Source: Streptomyces brasiliensis
GTDB lineage: Bacteria > Actinomycetota > Actinomycetes > Streptomycetales > Streptomycetaceae
Direction of reading: 5' to 3'
Assembly (NCBI RefSeq): GCF_014647875.1
Contig: NZ_BMQA01000037.1
Location: 1-64,000 of the forward strand
Length of the DNA: 64,000 bases
The translations under genes were made by a program, and so were the position numbers. Positions 24,164-32,672 of the stretch are shown one piece after another. Numbering within the stretch: the first letter of the stretch is position 1; every line of letters begins with the position of its first letter. The notes under the pieces are model-generated. The model worked only from the letters and a program-made list of their open reading frames with translations. It ran no database searches and had not been told where the DNA came from.

Positions 24164-25440
24164 CAGCGGCCGGTGCCCCCGTAGACGACGGCCTCGTCGC
24201 TGTCGGAGTCGAGCCCGAACGCGGTGTGCACGGCGCGGACGGCCTCGTTGACGTCGTCGGCGCGCGTGACGACCGAGATACGGATCTCGGAGGTCGAGAT
24301 CAGCTCGATGTTCACGCCGGCGTCGCTCAGCGCCTCGAAGAACGCGGCCGTGACCCCGGGGTTGGTCTTCATACCCGCGCCGACCAGCGAGATCTTCCCG
24401 ATCTGGTCGTCGTAACGCAGGGAGTCGAAGCCGATTCCGGACCGGTTGGCCTCCAGCGCGTCGATGGCCTTGCGGCCCTCGGTCTTCGGCAGGGTGAAGG
24501 AGATGTCCGTCAGGCCGGTGGCGGCGGCGGACACGTTCTGCACGACCATGTCGATGTTGATCTGCGCATCGGCGATCGTACGGAAGATGGAAGCGGCCTC
24601 GCCCGGCTTGTCGGGCACGCCGACGACCGTGATCTTGGCCTCGGAGGTGTCGTGCGCGACACCGGAGATGATGGCCTGCTCCACCTTCTTGTCCCCTTGC
24701 TCGATCGGCTCACTGCTGACCCACGTGCCCTTGAGCCCGCTGAAGGAGGAGCGGACGTGGATCGGGATGTTGTAGCGGCGGGCGTACTCCACGCAGCGGT
24801 GGAGCAGCACCTTGGACCCGGACGCGGCCAGCTCGAGCATGTCCTCGAAGGCGATCCAGTCGATCTTCCGGGCCTTCTTCACCACGCGCGGGTCGGCGGT
24901 GAAGACGCCGTCGACGTCGGTGTAGATCTCGCAGACCTCGGCGTCGAGGGCGGCGGCGAGCGCCACGGCCGTGGTGTCACTGCCCCCTCGGCCGAGGGTG
25001 GTGATGTCCTTCTTGTCGGCGCTCACACCCTGGAACCCGGCGACGATGGCGATGTTGCCGTTGTCGATCGAGTCTCGGATCCGGCCCGGCGTGACGTCGA
25101 TGATCCGGGCCTTGTTGTGGACCGAGTCGGTGATGACGCCTGCCTGGCTGCCCGTGAAGCTCTGGGCCTCGTGGCCCAGGTTTTTGATGGCCATGGCCAG
25201 CAGGGCCATGGAGATCCGCTCTCCGGCGGTCAGCAGCATGTCGAACTCACGCCCGGCCGGCATCGGGGATACCTGCTCGGCGAGATCGATCAACTCGTCC
25301 GTCGTGTCGCCCATCGCGGAAACGACGACAACCACCTGGTTGCCGTTCTTCTTCGCTTCCACGATCCGCTTGGCGACGCGCTTGATGCCTTCGGCATCGG
25401 CTACGGAGGAGCCTCCGTACTTCTGCACGACAAGGCCCAC
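24163..25440 (-). CDS. lysC: Aspartokinase
   Basis: 425-aa enzyme that phosphorylates aspartate in the first step of the aspartate-family pathway. The start GTG has GAGGAG five bases before it. The kinase domain begins QKYGGSSVAD, with TLGRGGSDTTAVALAAAL and TDVDGVFTADPR as nucleotide and aspartate-binding segments. Two ACT domains fill the last about 160 residues (TVVGVPDKPGEAASIFRTI and KISLVGAGMKTNPGVTAAFF). Actinobacterial aspartokinases have an internal in-frame start that yields a second, ACT-containing subunit; the ATG in FEDMLELAASG is in the expected place. Feedback inhibition by lysine and threonine is known for this class. It is coupled to asd. Confidence 0.97.
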   Translation of the reverse strand: MGLVVQKYGGSSVADAEGIKRVAKRIVEAKKNGNQVVVVVSAMGDTTDELIDLAEQVSPMPAGREFDMLLTAGERISMALLAMAIKNLGHEAQSFTGSQAGVITDSVHNKARIIDVTPGRIRDSIDNGNIAIVAGFQGVSADKKDITTLGRGGSDTTAVALAAALDAEVCEIYTDVDGVFTADPRVVKKARKIDWIAFEDMLELAASGSKVLLHRCVEYARRYNIPIHVRSSFSGLKGTWVSSEPIEQGDKKVEQAIISGVAHDTSEAKITVVGVPDKPGEAASIFRTIADAQINIDMVVQNVSAAATGLTDISFTLPKTEGRKAIDALEANRSGIGFDSLRYDDQIGKISLVGAGMKTNPGVTAAFFEALSDAGVNIELISTSEIRISVVTRADDVNEAVRAVHTAFGLDSDSDEAVVYGGTGR

Positions 25441-25663
25441 GTGCGCTCCTCGCTCAGTCCGTCGATTCCGAGCTCAGTCTAACGAGCGTCCGAATTTCCC
25501 CTCTGCGGTACCGCATGGTGAGATGTCCGGTCGCGCGTCCTGAACTCCTTCCGTACGGTTTCCTGCCCGGTGAGGCGTGGGTGATGGGTGTGATGTGCGT
25601 TACAGTGCGGGCGGGGTGGCCCGGTTGGGGAGTGTCCGCTCGCAGTGGTCGACGGGAACCCGG

Positions 25664-26323
25664 TCAGCGGGCCGGGCGCATGCCCAAGGGTCCTGCGATC
25701 TCCTGTTGCATGACCCTGCCCGCCTCGAACTCCAGGGTGTCGTCGCCCACTCCCTGGTCCGTGTCCAGGCCGTCCAGTTCCTCCAGGGGCTGGTCCAGGC
25801 GGATGTGGGCCAGGATCGAGTGGAGGGCGCGGAGGGTTGCGGAGGCGGTGGAGCCCCAGTTGGAGAAGTACGAGAACTGCCACCACCACAGCGCCTCCGA
25901 GGTGCGGCCGGCGCGGTAGTGGGCCATGCCGTGGCGGAGGTCGGTGATGACGTCGGCCAGGTCGTCGGAGATCCGGGCCGGCACGGGCGCCTTGCGGGGC
26001 TCGTACGGGTCGAAGACCTCCGAGTAGACGTCGATCGGCTCCAGGAGGCGGGCGAGGTTCTCGCGGAGTCCGTCGACGTCCGCGTCCGGGCCCGTGTCCG
26101 GCTCGTAGCGCTCGTCGGGGACGATGTCCTCGTGCGCGCCGAGGCGGCCGCCGGCCAGGAGCAGCTGGGAGACCTCCAGGAGGAGGAAGGGCACCGCCGA
26201 GCCCGGCTCGTCACCCTTCGCGACCTCCGAGACGGCCACCAGGAAGCTCTCGACCTGGTCCGCGATCTGGACCGCGAAGTCGTCAGGGTCCTGCGTCGTG
26301 GAGTGCAGCGTGGCGTCAGACAT
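25664..26323 (-). CDS. DUF5063 domain-containing protein
   Basis: 219-aa soluble protein of the DUF5063 family. Diagnostic segments are FAVQIADQVESFLVAVSEVA at the N-terminus, LLEVSQLLLAGGRLGAHEDI and the Trp-rich motif SEALWWWQFSYFSNWGSTA in the second half. It is highly acidic. The gene overlaps the 3' end of recR by eight bases, and this order is conserved in Streptomyces. No function is known; proximity to recR and ybaB suggests, but does not show, a link with DNA repair. It is followed by 223 bases without a gene before the aspartokinase. Confidence 0.9.
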   Translation of the reverse strand: MSDATLHSTTQDPDDFAVQIADQVESFLVAVSEVAKGDEPGSAVPFLLLEVSQLLLAGGRLGAHEDIVPDERYEPDTGPDADVDGLRENLARLLEPIDVYSEVFDPYEPRKAPVPARISDDLADVITDLRHGMAHYRAGRTSEALWWWQFSYFSNWGSTASATLRALHSILAHIRLDQPLEELDGLDTDQGVGDDTLEFEAGRVMQQEIAGPLGMRPAR

Positions 26324-26915
26324 CTAGGAGTCGTCTCCCCTCGAAGGCGCGGCCGAGGGTGACCTCGTCCGCGTATTCCAGGTCGCCACCCACCGGGAGG
26401 CCGCTGGCCAGGCGGGTGACCTTCAGGCCCATGGGCTTGATCATGCGCGCGAGGTACGTGGCGGTCGCCTCGCCCTCGAGATTCGGGTCCGTGGCCAGGA
26501 TCAGCTCCGTGACCGTGCCGTCGGCCAGGCGGGCCAGGAGTTCTCGTATGCGCAGGTCGTCCGGGCCCACGCCCTCGATCGGGCTGATCGCGCCGCCGAG
26601 GACGTGGTAACGGCCCCGGAACTCACGCGTGCGCTCGATCGCGACGACGTCCTTCGGCTCCTCGACGACACAGATGACCGACGGGTCACGGCGGGCGTCG
26701 CGGCAGATGTTGCACAGCTCCTCCTGCGCGACGTTGCCACAGGTCGCGCAGAAGCGGACCTTCGCCTTCACCTCGAGGAGGGCCTGCGCGAGGCGCCGTA
26801 CGTCCGTGGGTTCCGCCTGGAGGATGTGGAAGGCGATCCGTTGCGCGCTCTTGGGACCGACGCCGGGCAGCCGCCCCAGCTCGTCGATCAGGTCCTGGAC
26901 CACGCCTTCGTACAA
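26316..26915 (-). CDS. recR: Recombination mediator RecR
   Basis: 199-aa RecR, a ring-forming DNA clamp that with RecO loads RecA on gapped DNA. The TTG start has AGGAGAGG at spacing eight. Helix-hairpin-helix LGRLPGVGPKSAQRIAFHIL is at residues about 12-31, the four-cysteine zinc finger FCATCG and CNIC at about 55-74, and the Toprim domain (VICVVEEPKDVVAIERT, LILATDPNLEGEATATYL) in the middle. Length is standard. It lies upstream of the DUF5063 gene and downstream of ybaB, the usual ybaB-recR order; dnaX is not adjacent here. Confidence 0.97.
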   Translation of the reverse strand: MYEGVVQDLIDELGRLPGVGPKSAQRIAFHILQAEPTDVRRLAQALLEVKAKVRFCATCGNVAQEELCNICRDARRDPSVICVVEEPKDVVAIERTREFRGRYHVLGGAISPIEGVGPDDLRIRELLARLADGTVTELILATDPNLEGEATATYLARMIKPMGLKVTRLASGLPVGGDLEYADEVTLGRAFEGRRLLDV

Positions 26916-27010
26916 CGGACTGCCTCTCCTGGAATCTTTCCCGGTACGTACGGTAGTTGGCTGCCGCCCGTCCTAGGAAGGCGGTGCGGGTGTCGCGCGC
27001 GTGGCGAACG

Positions 27011-27352
27011 TCAGAACGGCAGTCCCGGGATGCCGCTGCCGCCCAGACCCTGCGCCAGGGGGCCGAGCTTCTGCTGCTGAAGGGTCTGCGCGTTCTCGTT
27101 GGCCGCGTGGACGGCGGCGACGATCAGGTCCGCGAGCGTCTCGGTGTCTTCGGGGTCCACCGCCTTGGGGTCGATCTTCAGCGCGCGCAGCTCGCCGGCG
27201 CCGGTCACGGTCGCCCGCACCAGACCGCCGCCCGCCTGCCCGTCGACCTCCGTGTTCGCCAGTTCCTCCTGGGCCCTGGCGAGGTCCTGCTGCATCTTCT
27301 GGGCCTGCTGAAGCAGCTGCTGCATGTTGGGCTGGCCACCACCGGGAATCAC
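27011..27352 (-). CDS. YbaB/EbfC family nucleoid-associated protein
   Basis: 113-aa DNA-binding protein of the YbaB/EbfC family. The GTG at 27352 (VIPGGGQPNMQQ) is preferred, with AGGAG at spacing six; a longer frame from 27448 has no such site and is Arg-rich. The sequence MQQLLQQAQKMQQDLARAQE, EVDGQAGGGLVRATVTGAGE and LRALKIDPKAVDPEDTETLA is diagnostic. The protein forms dimers that bind DNA with little specificity. It sits 95 bases upstream of recR and is probably cotranscribed with it and DUF5063. Confidence 0.94.
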   Translation of the reverse strand: MIPGGGQPNMQQLLQQAQKMQQDLARAQEELANTEVDGQAGGGLVRATVTGAGELRALKIDPKAVDPEDTETLADLIVAAVHAANENAQTLQQQKLGPLAQGLGGSGIPGLPF

Positions 27353-27587
27353 GATCAGCTCCTGGTTCGGTTCTCGTCTTCCTCCGCTGTGCATGAGCCT
27401 ACGTGGTCCACGTGGGCATCGCCCCGCCACTCTTTCGAGTGAGAACAACCCTCGCCCTATACCTGATCAACACCTCCTTCCGGGCGGAAAGGCGGCGAAA
27501 GCTACGGCATCGCCACCCATTGGGCGGTAGGAAGGGTGCCGCGCGTCAGCGTTCAGTGTCACGCAACGTGACCATTCGTTTCGTTTG

Positions 27588-27658
27588 TGATCAGTCGTGG
27601 TCAGTAGTTTCGTGATCAGCCGTGGTCAGTAGTTTCGTGATCAGCCGTGGTCAGTAGG
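27588..27658 (+). repeat. Three tandem 25-bp repeats
   Basis: The unit TGATCAGYCGTGGTCAGTAG plus TTTCG is present at 27588, 27613 and 27638; the third copy ends after TCAGTAGG. The two internal boundaries are identical and the only difference between copies 1 and 2 is one T/C change. It ends 10 bases before the GTG of the SLATT gene, so it lies in that gene's promoter or leader. It may be a multi-site regulator binding array, or a slippage product. Confidence 0.85.
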
Positions 27659-27667
27659 GAGTGCCGG

Positions 27668-28414
27668 GTGGGTCAGCCGGAGATGCAGCCCGAGGGTCCG
27701 CCTCAGGACGGGTGGGGCGAGGGTGCGGCCGGACTGCGGCCGGGCGACCTGGCCGGGCGGGCATTTCCGCCCGGGGACTGGGGAGAGCCCGCCGAGCGGC
27801 TCGACGAGCTGTACCGGTGGGTGGAACGGGGAGCCCTGGAGACGGCGGCGTGGTATCTCGCGGACCGGGTGTGGAAGCGGCGGGGGGCCCGGGCGCTGCG
27901 GATGGGGGCAGCGGTGACGGCGGTGTGCGGTGCGGCGCTTCCGGTGCTGGATCTGACCGGGGCGGTCGGTGGGGCGGCGCCGTGGGGGTATCTGGCGTTG
28001 CTGGTGGCGGTCGCGTGTGTGGGGGTGGACCGGTTCTTCGGGGTGACGTCCGGGTGGATGCGGGACGTGGCCACGGCGCAGGCGGTGCAGCGGCGGTTGC
28101 AGGTGCTGCAGTTCGACTGGGCGTCCGAGTGCGTGCGGGAGGTTCTCGGGCCGGCGGAGGGAACGGCGAGTGAGGCGGCGGAGCGGTGCCTGGGGATGCT
28201 TCGGCGGTTCTCCGAGGATGTGACGGAGTTGGTTCGGGCGGAGACGGTGGGATGGATGGTGGAGTTTCGCAGCGGGGGTGCGGCGCTGGGGATCCATGGG
28301 GCGGTGTGTGGCGGGGGGCGGGTTGATTCGGTGGGGGCGGTGGGGCGCGTGGCGATGCCTGGGGGTGCGGCTCGGCCGAACATGCCGCGGCAGCGGCCAC
28401 CGGAACCTCGGTGA
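27668..28414 (+). CDS. SLATT-domain membrane protein
   Basis: 248-aa protein. The GTG at 27668 is chosen because an earlier ATG would lie within the tandem repeats. Residues about 43-150 are a SLATT domain: an amphipathic segment LDELYRWVERGALETAAWYL then two adjoining transmembrane helices (about 77-97 and 103-124) and a cytosolic alpha-helical tail. SLATT proteins are predicted pore-forming effectors in nucleotide-second-messenger conflict systems, and others are housekeeping. Here its neighbours are a PstS-like protein (convergent) and a Ser/Thr kinase rather than a cyclase, so the role is unknown. Variants of this gene are common in Streptomyces beside the same kinase. Confidence in the domain is good, in the function low. 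Confidence 0.78.
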   Translation: MGQPEMQPEGPPQDGWGEGAAGLRPGDLAGRAFPPGDWGEPAERLDELYRWVERGALETAAWYLADRVWKRRGARALRMGAAVTAVCGAALPVLDLTGAVGGAAPWGYLALLVAVACVGVDRFFGVTSGWMRDVATAQAVQRRLQVLQFDWASECVREVLGPAEGTASEAAERCLGMLRRFSEDVTELVRAETVGWMVEFRSGGAALGIHGAVCGGGRVDSVGAVGRVAMPGGAARPNMPRQRPPEPR

Positions 28415-28420
28415 GGGTGG

Positions 28421-29959
28421 CTACGGCTTCTTGCCGCACAGCCTCATTCCCTCCGGGCTGTAGCAGGGGATGTGGCGGCGGTGTCTGATGGTGCTCTGGC
28501 CCGGGCCTTCGATGAGGTAGTCCAGGAATCTCTCTGCCAGGGACTTGTCCGCCGGCCAGTCGTAGGTGTAGGCGTACTCGGTCTCGCGATAGGGGTACGT
28601 GCTGCGGCCGTCCGCTATCGCCTCCGCCGAAGGGGCCTCGCCGTCGAGGCTCAGGATGTGGAGGCCCTTGGCCCCCATCGCATTGTCGAGCTCGCTGTAT
28701 CCGATGGCTCCCTTGAGTTCGGCCACCTTGTCCAGAACCTGGTCGGTGCCGTCCAGCTCGCAGCGCGTCACCGGAGCCGGGTAGTCCTTGTGGACGCAGT
28801 CGACCGACGAGTTCGCCATCTCGCCCCGCCCGAGCACCCGGTGCTGGAGCACCTGTCGGGTACCGGAGTTGGCGTCGCGGCTGACCAGACGGACCGGGAG
28901 GTCGGGGCCGCCCAACTGGTGCCAGTTGGTGATCTCGCCGCGGTAGAGGCGCTTCACCTCGTCCGTGGAGAGGTTCTTCAGGGGCACGTTGTCGTTCACG
29001 ACCAGCGTGAAGACCACCAACGCGACGCTTCTCTCCTTCAGCCGGAGCATGCCGGGGGGCTTGGGTCCGTCCGAGAAGACGACGAGCGGCGGGGACCCGT
29101 TCTTCGTCCACTTGGCCCCCTTGGCGTCCAGGTCCCGTAGCCCTGCGGTCGATCCGTGCGGCGAGTTCACGTTGATGGACGCACCCTCGCAGTCGGCCTC
29201 GTAGCTCTTCTTCACACCCTCCATCACGCGCTCGAAGGCCGTCGACCCGGTGACCTCCAGCGAACCCTTCGCGCAATCGATCGGCGGCGGGGTGTCGTCG
29301 CGGGCCACGACGATCGTGGCGAGCGTGACCACGCAGACCGTGAGCATGATGGTGATGAGCCGGGAGGCCCGGCTGAACAGGGGCGGCTTGTCGTCCGGCG
29401 TGGCGCTGCGGTTGGGGTGGAGCTCGCCGTCCCGGATGCCGCCGACGAGCCGTATGTCGCAGCCCACGTCCCCACCGGACAGCAGCACCAGCAGCTTGAA
29501 GTGCTCGCCCCGGTTCAGCGGGACGCGCGGGATGCGCAGGGTGTTGCCGGAGTAGCCGAAGCCCCGGTCCGGGCTGAAGTGCTCCATCAGATGGTCGGTG
29601 TCGTCCGGCTGTGTGACCGACACGCCGCGGATGGTGCGGTCGGTGAACACCGCCGTCAGGCCGTGCCGTTCGGGACTGGTGTAGTCGTCGCGCCCGATGC
29701 CCTGCGAGCCGTCGTTCTCGATGCGGAGCAGCACAAGTGTGGCGTCGGTCATGTCCGGCGCCTCGTCGAACAGGCCGAGACGGCGGTTGGCGCGGCCCGA
29801 ACGGACGTCGTCACCTATCGGGTTGTCCATCTGCACGCGGTAGCCGATGCGTTTGCGGCGCGGTACCCGGCGCTCGTACCAGACCATGCCCGCGGACGCG
29901 ATGATGCCCAGCACCGCCGTACCCACGGCTACGACATTCTCCGGACTCAGCCAGTCCAT
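28421..29959 (-). CDS. Membrane-anchored PstS-like substrate-binding protein
   Basis: 512-aa protein. Residues about 7-26 are a transmembrane helix (VVAVGTAVLGIIASAGMVWY), followed by a beta-rich cytosolic domain of about 170 residues, then a second helix at about 204-224. From about residue 235 a periplasmic-binding-protein type 2 domain is seen, with TGSTAFERVM like the phosphate-binding signature, SRDANSGTRQVLQHRVL and EIAYSEL-like AIGYSELDNAMGA near the C-terminus. It ends with CYSPEGMRLCGKK. PstS proteins bind phosphate for an ABC importer, but no permease or ATPase is nearby and the first 200 residues are unlike PstS. It is likely a sensor-type protein. It faces the SLATT gene, with stops six bases apart. 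Confidence 0.82.
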   Translation of the reverse strand: MDWLSPENVVAVGTAVLGIIASAGMVWYERRVPRRKRIGYRVQMDNPIGDDVRSGRANRRLGLFDEAPDMTDATLVLLRIENDGSQGIGRDDYTSPERHGLTAVFTDRTIRGVSVTQPDDTDHLMEHFSPDRGFGYSGNTLRIPRVPLNRGEHFKLLVLLSGGDVGCDIRLVGGIRDGELHPNRSATPDDKPPLFSRASRLITIMLTVCVVTLATIVVARDDTPPPIDCAKGSLEVTGSTAFERVMEGVKKSYEADCEGASINVNSPHGSTAGLRDLDAKGAKWTKNGSPPLVVFSDGPKPPGMLRLKERSVALVVFTLVVNDNVPLKNLSTDEVKRLYRGEITNWHQLGGPDLPVRLVSRDANSGTRQVLQHRVLGRGEMANSSVDCVHKDYPAPVTRCELDGTDQVLDKVAELKGAIGYSELDNAMGAKGLHILSLDGEAPSAEAIADGRSTYPYRETEYAYTYDWPADKSLAERFLDYLIEGPGQSTIRHRRHIPCYSPEGMRLCGKKP

Positions 29960-30101
29960 ATGGGTACCCCCGCCACTCCCCGGAGCCGGATGGTGGGGTC
30001 ACCGTACGTGCACCGAAGGGGACATTCCGGTCACGTTCGCTGAAGTTCGCCGGACGTTCAACGGGCTTATGCGCAAGGGGACTTCAGTACGGTGCTGCGC
30101 C

Positions 30102-32417
30102 TCACTGCCGCGTGTACGTCAGGCTCTCCCCGCCGCCCTGCCGCTCCCGGCGCAGGCCGCCGTCCGGCAGGAGGCTGACCTCGGTCGACTCACCGGGACT
30201 GCAGGAGGACAGCGGCTCGCCCGAGGTGACGGTGGACGGGCCGATCCGCAACGGGCCGTCTCCGCCGGGGCGTTCGGTCAGCTTCGCCTCGAAGACGCAG
30301 TGGTACGTGCCGCCGCCGTCCACGGGGCCGTCGGCGACGAGCCTGAGCACCGTGTCGCCCACCTCGCCCTGGGTGAGGGTGAGTTCACGGGTGCTGTGGC
30401 CGGTGGCGTTGTCGATCGACGCCGTCCAGGTCCCCAGGTAGGAGTCCGGGACGGCTCCGTCCGACGGCGACTCGGACTCCGTCGGCGTCGGGGAGGGACC
30501 GGGGCTGGTGGGCGTCGACGTGGTGGGTGGTGCGGAGGTGGTCGGGGCGGGGGTGACCGTGCCGCTGCCCTTGTCGTCCCTTCCGGTTCCGCCCTGCAGC
30601 AGCGCGTACACCGAGCCGCCGGCGGCGAGCGCCACCACCAGCGCGATCACGACGAGCAGCGCGGTGGACCGCCCGTTGCCGCGCGGTGGCTCCTGGGGCG
30701 GGAAGCCGGCGGGGCCGTAGGGCTGCGTGGCGCCGGCGGAGGGCAGGCCGTACGACGGGGCCGAACCCGGTCCGCCGGCATAGGGGTTGTACGGCTGCGG
30801 GGCTCCCGGCCGGCCACCGGGCGGCGCGGGCTGCTGCGGATGGGCGTGGGCGGGCGGGACCTGGGGGTGCGATTGCGGGTAGCCGTAGGCAGGATGCGCC
30901 GGAGGCGGCGTCTGCCCGGCGTCCTGCGTGGGCAGGCGATGCACACCGCCGGGCTGCCCGGGCGGCGCAACGACCCCACCGTCGTCCGAGACGGGAGCGT
31001 GCTCCGGCGAGGCGATCGGCGCGGGGCCCTGACCGGACGCGGGGGCCTGGCCCGGCGCGGAGGCGGGGACTTGGCCGACCGCAGGCTCTCGGCCGGGCAC
31101 GGAGCCCTGACCGGGCGCAGGGTACTGGCCGGGCACGGGACCCTGACCAGCGGTGAGGGCCTGGCCGGGCACGGGACCGTGACCCGGTGCGGGGACGGTC
31201 GTACGGTCAGCGGCGGACTCGGGGGCAGAGCCGTGACCGGAACCGGAGCCCGAGCCGGATTCAGTGCCCGAGTCGGCGCCAGGGCCGAAGTCGGAACCGG
31301 AACCGGCATCAGCCGTGCGTCCTGCCGCCTCCGCTCCTCCGCCCGCACCAGCCACGGGAAAGGCCCCGGCACCGGCCGCCGCACCAGACCCCGAGCCGGC
31401 CCCGGCGCCGCCCATCGGAGCACCAGCCCCCGGGACGGCTCCCGAACCCCCCGCCAACTCCCCAGCCACGATCGTCCGCCCCTCCCCCAGCGTCCCCTCC
31501 GGGTCCTCCACCTCCAGCAACTGCACCGCATGTCGCCCCAGTTGCGCCACCAGTGAACCCGGCAGCCACGGGTCCCGGGAGCGGCCCCCCGACACCGTGT
31601 CCTCCGCGCCCGTGCGCTCCAGGATGCGGTCCAGCGTCGGGCGGGCCGCCGGGTCCTTGCGGAGGCACTCGCGCACCAGGTCGGCGATGCCCTCGGGGAC
31701 ACCGGTGAGGTCGGGTTCCTCCTGGGCGATGCGGAACATCAGGGCGTGCAGCCCGCTGTCGGCGTTTCCGAAGGGCAGCGTGCCGGTCGCCGCGTAGGCG
31801 AGCACCGAGCCGAGGCAGAAGACGTCGCAGGCCGGTGTGATCCGGTCGCCGCGCACCTGCTCGGGAGCCATGAAGCCGGGCGAGCCGACCAGTGATCCGG
31901 TGCTGGTGAGCCCGTCCCCGGCCATCGTCTCCAGCGCCCGTGCGATCCCGAAGTCGATGACACGGGGGCCGTCGATGGTGACGAGCACGTTGGACGGCTT
32001 GAGGTCGCGGTGGACGATCCCGGCGGCGTGGATGTCCGTCAGGGCGTGTGCGAGCCCGGCCGCGAGGATGCGGACCGAGCGCTCGGGCAGGGCGCCGTGG
32101 TCGTGGCCGACCACCTGCTGGAGGCTCGGCCCGGCAACGTACCCGGTGGCCACCCACGGCACGGCGGCCTCGGTGTCCGCGTCCAGCACGGGCGCGGTCC
32201 AGTACCCGCCGACCCGCCGCGCCGCCTGCACCTCGTGACGGAACCGCGCCCGGAACTCCTCCTGGGCGGCAAGTTCCTCGCGCACCAGCTTCACCGCGAT
32301 GGTACGGCCCCGGTCCGACCGGGCGAGATACACGTGCCCCATGCCGCCCGCACCGAGCCGCGCCAGCAACCGGTACGCCCCGATCCCCTTCGGATCCCCG
32401 GCCCCCAGCTTCTCCAT
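30102..32417 (-). CDS. Transmembrane Ser/Thr protein kinase
   Basis: 771-aa Hanks-type kinase. The ATG at 32417 begins a typical PknB-like domain: glycine loop GAGGMG at 22-27, ATP-binding Lys43, catalytic HRDLKPSN at 136-143, DFG at 155-157 and GSPGFMAPEQ in the activation loop. Residues about 285-580 are a long Pro/Gly/Ala/Gln-rich linker with imperfect PGQGPVPGQ repeats. A transmembrane helix at about 582-607 is followed by an extracellular Ser/Thr/Pro stalk and a domain of about 90 residues (LGTWTASIDNATGHSTREL, CVFEAKL, LSSCSPGES) that replaces the PASTA repeats. The ligand sensed is unknown. Convergent with nothing; it is divergent from the aminotransferase at 32673 and upstream of the PstS-like gene by 142 bases. 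Confidence 0.93.
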   Translation of the reverse strand: MEKLGAGDPKGIGAYRLLARLGAGGMGHVYLARSDRGRTIAVKLVREELAAQEEFRARFRHEVQAARRVGGYWTAPVLDADTEAAVPWVATGYVAGPSLQQVVGHDHGALPERSVRILAAGLAHALTDIHAAGIVHRDLKPSNVLVTIDGPRVIDFGIARALETMAGDGLTSTGSLVGSPGFMAPEQVRGDRITPACDVFCLGSVLAYAATGTLPFGNADSGLHALMFRIAQEEPDLTGVPEGIADLVRECLRKDPAARPTLDRILERTGAEDTVSGGRSRDPWLPGSLVAQLGRHAVQLLEVEDPEGTLGEGRTIVAGELAGGSGAVPGAGAPMGGAGAGSGSGAAAGAGAFPVAGAGGGAEAAGRTADAGSGSDFGPGADSGTESGSGSGSGHGSAPESAADRTTVPAPGHGPVPGQALTAGQGPVPGQYPAPGQGSVPGREPAVGQVPASAPGQAPASGQGPAPIASPEHAPVSDDGGVVAPPGQPGGVHRLPTQDAGQTPPPAHPAYGYPQSHPQVPPAHAHPQQPAPPGGRPGAPQPYNPYAGGPGSAPSYGLPSAGATQPYGPAGFPPQEPPRGNGRSTALLVVIALVVALAAGGSVYALLQGGTGRDDKGSGTVTPAPTTSAPPTTSTPTSPGPSPTPTESESPSDGAVPDSYLGTWTASIDNATGHSTRELTLTQGEVGDTVLRLVADGPVDGGGTYHCVFEAKLTERPGGDGPLRIGPSTVTSGEPLSSCSPGESTEVSLLPDGGLRRERQGGGESLTYTRQ

Positions 32418-32672
32418 GGCCCGCCCCGCCTTCCCCCGCCGTGGACAACAGCCCGAGAATAGTGCTGCCTCCCGGAGAGTCGCGGGCGAGGTGCCCACGG
32501 TTCCGCAACCGCCCCTCGACCACCCGGCCGCGCTGGTCCACGGCTTTCGGCGGCCATTCCGGGCCCACCATGGGACAGGCACCTCCGGTCGACACCCTGT
32601 CGCAGAAACCTCCCGAGCACGCAGCAGGACGCCGATGTCGCGTCCGTATCGCGGACATTTACGCTCACCGGC

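Noticed and set aside
27599..27660. CRISPR array
   Set aside because: Three 25-bp repeats are contiguous with no spacers between them, so this is a tandem repeat and not CRISPR. No cas gene is near.
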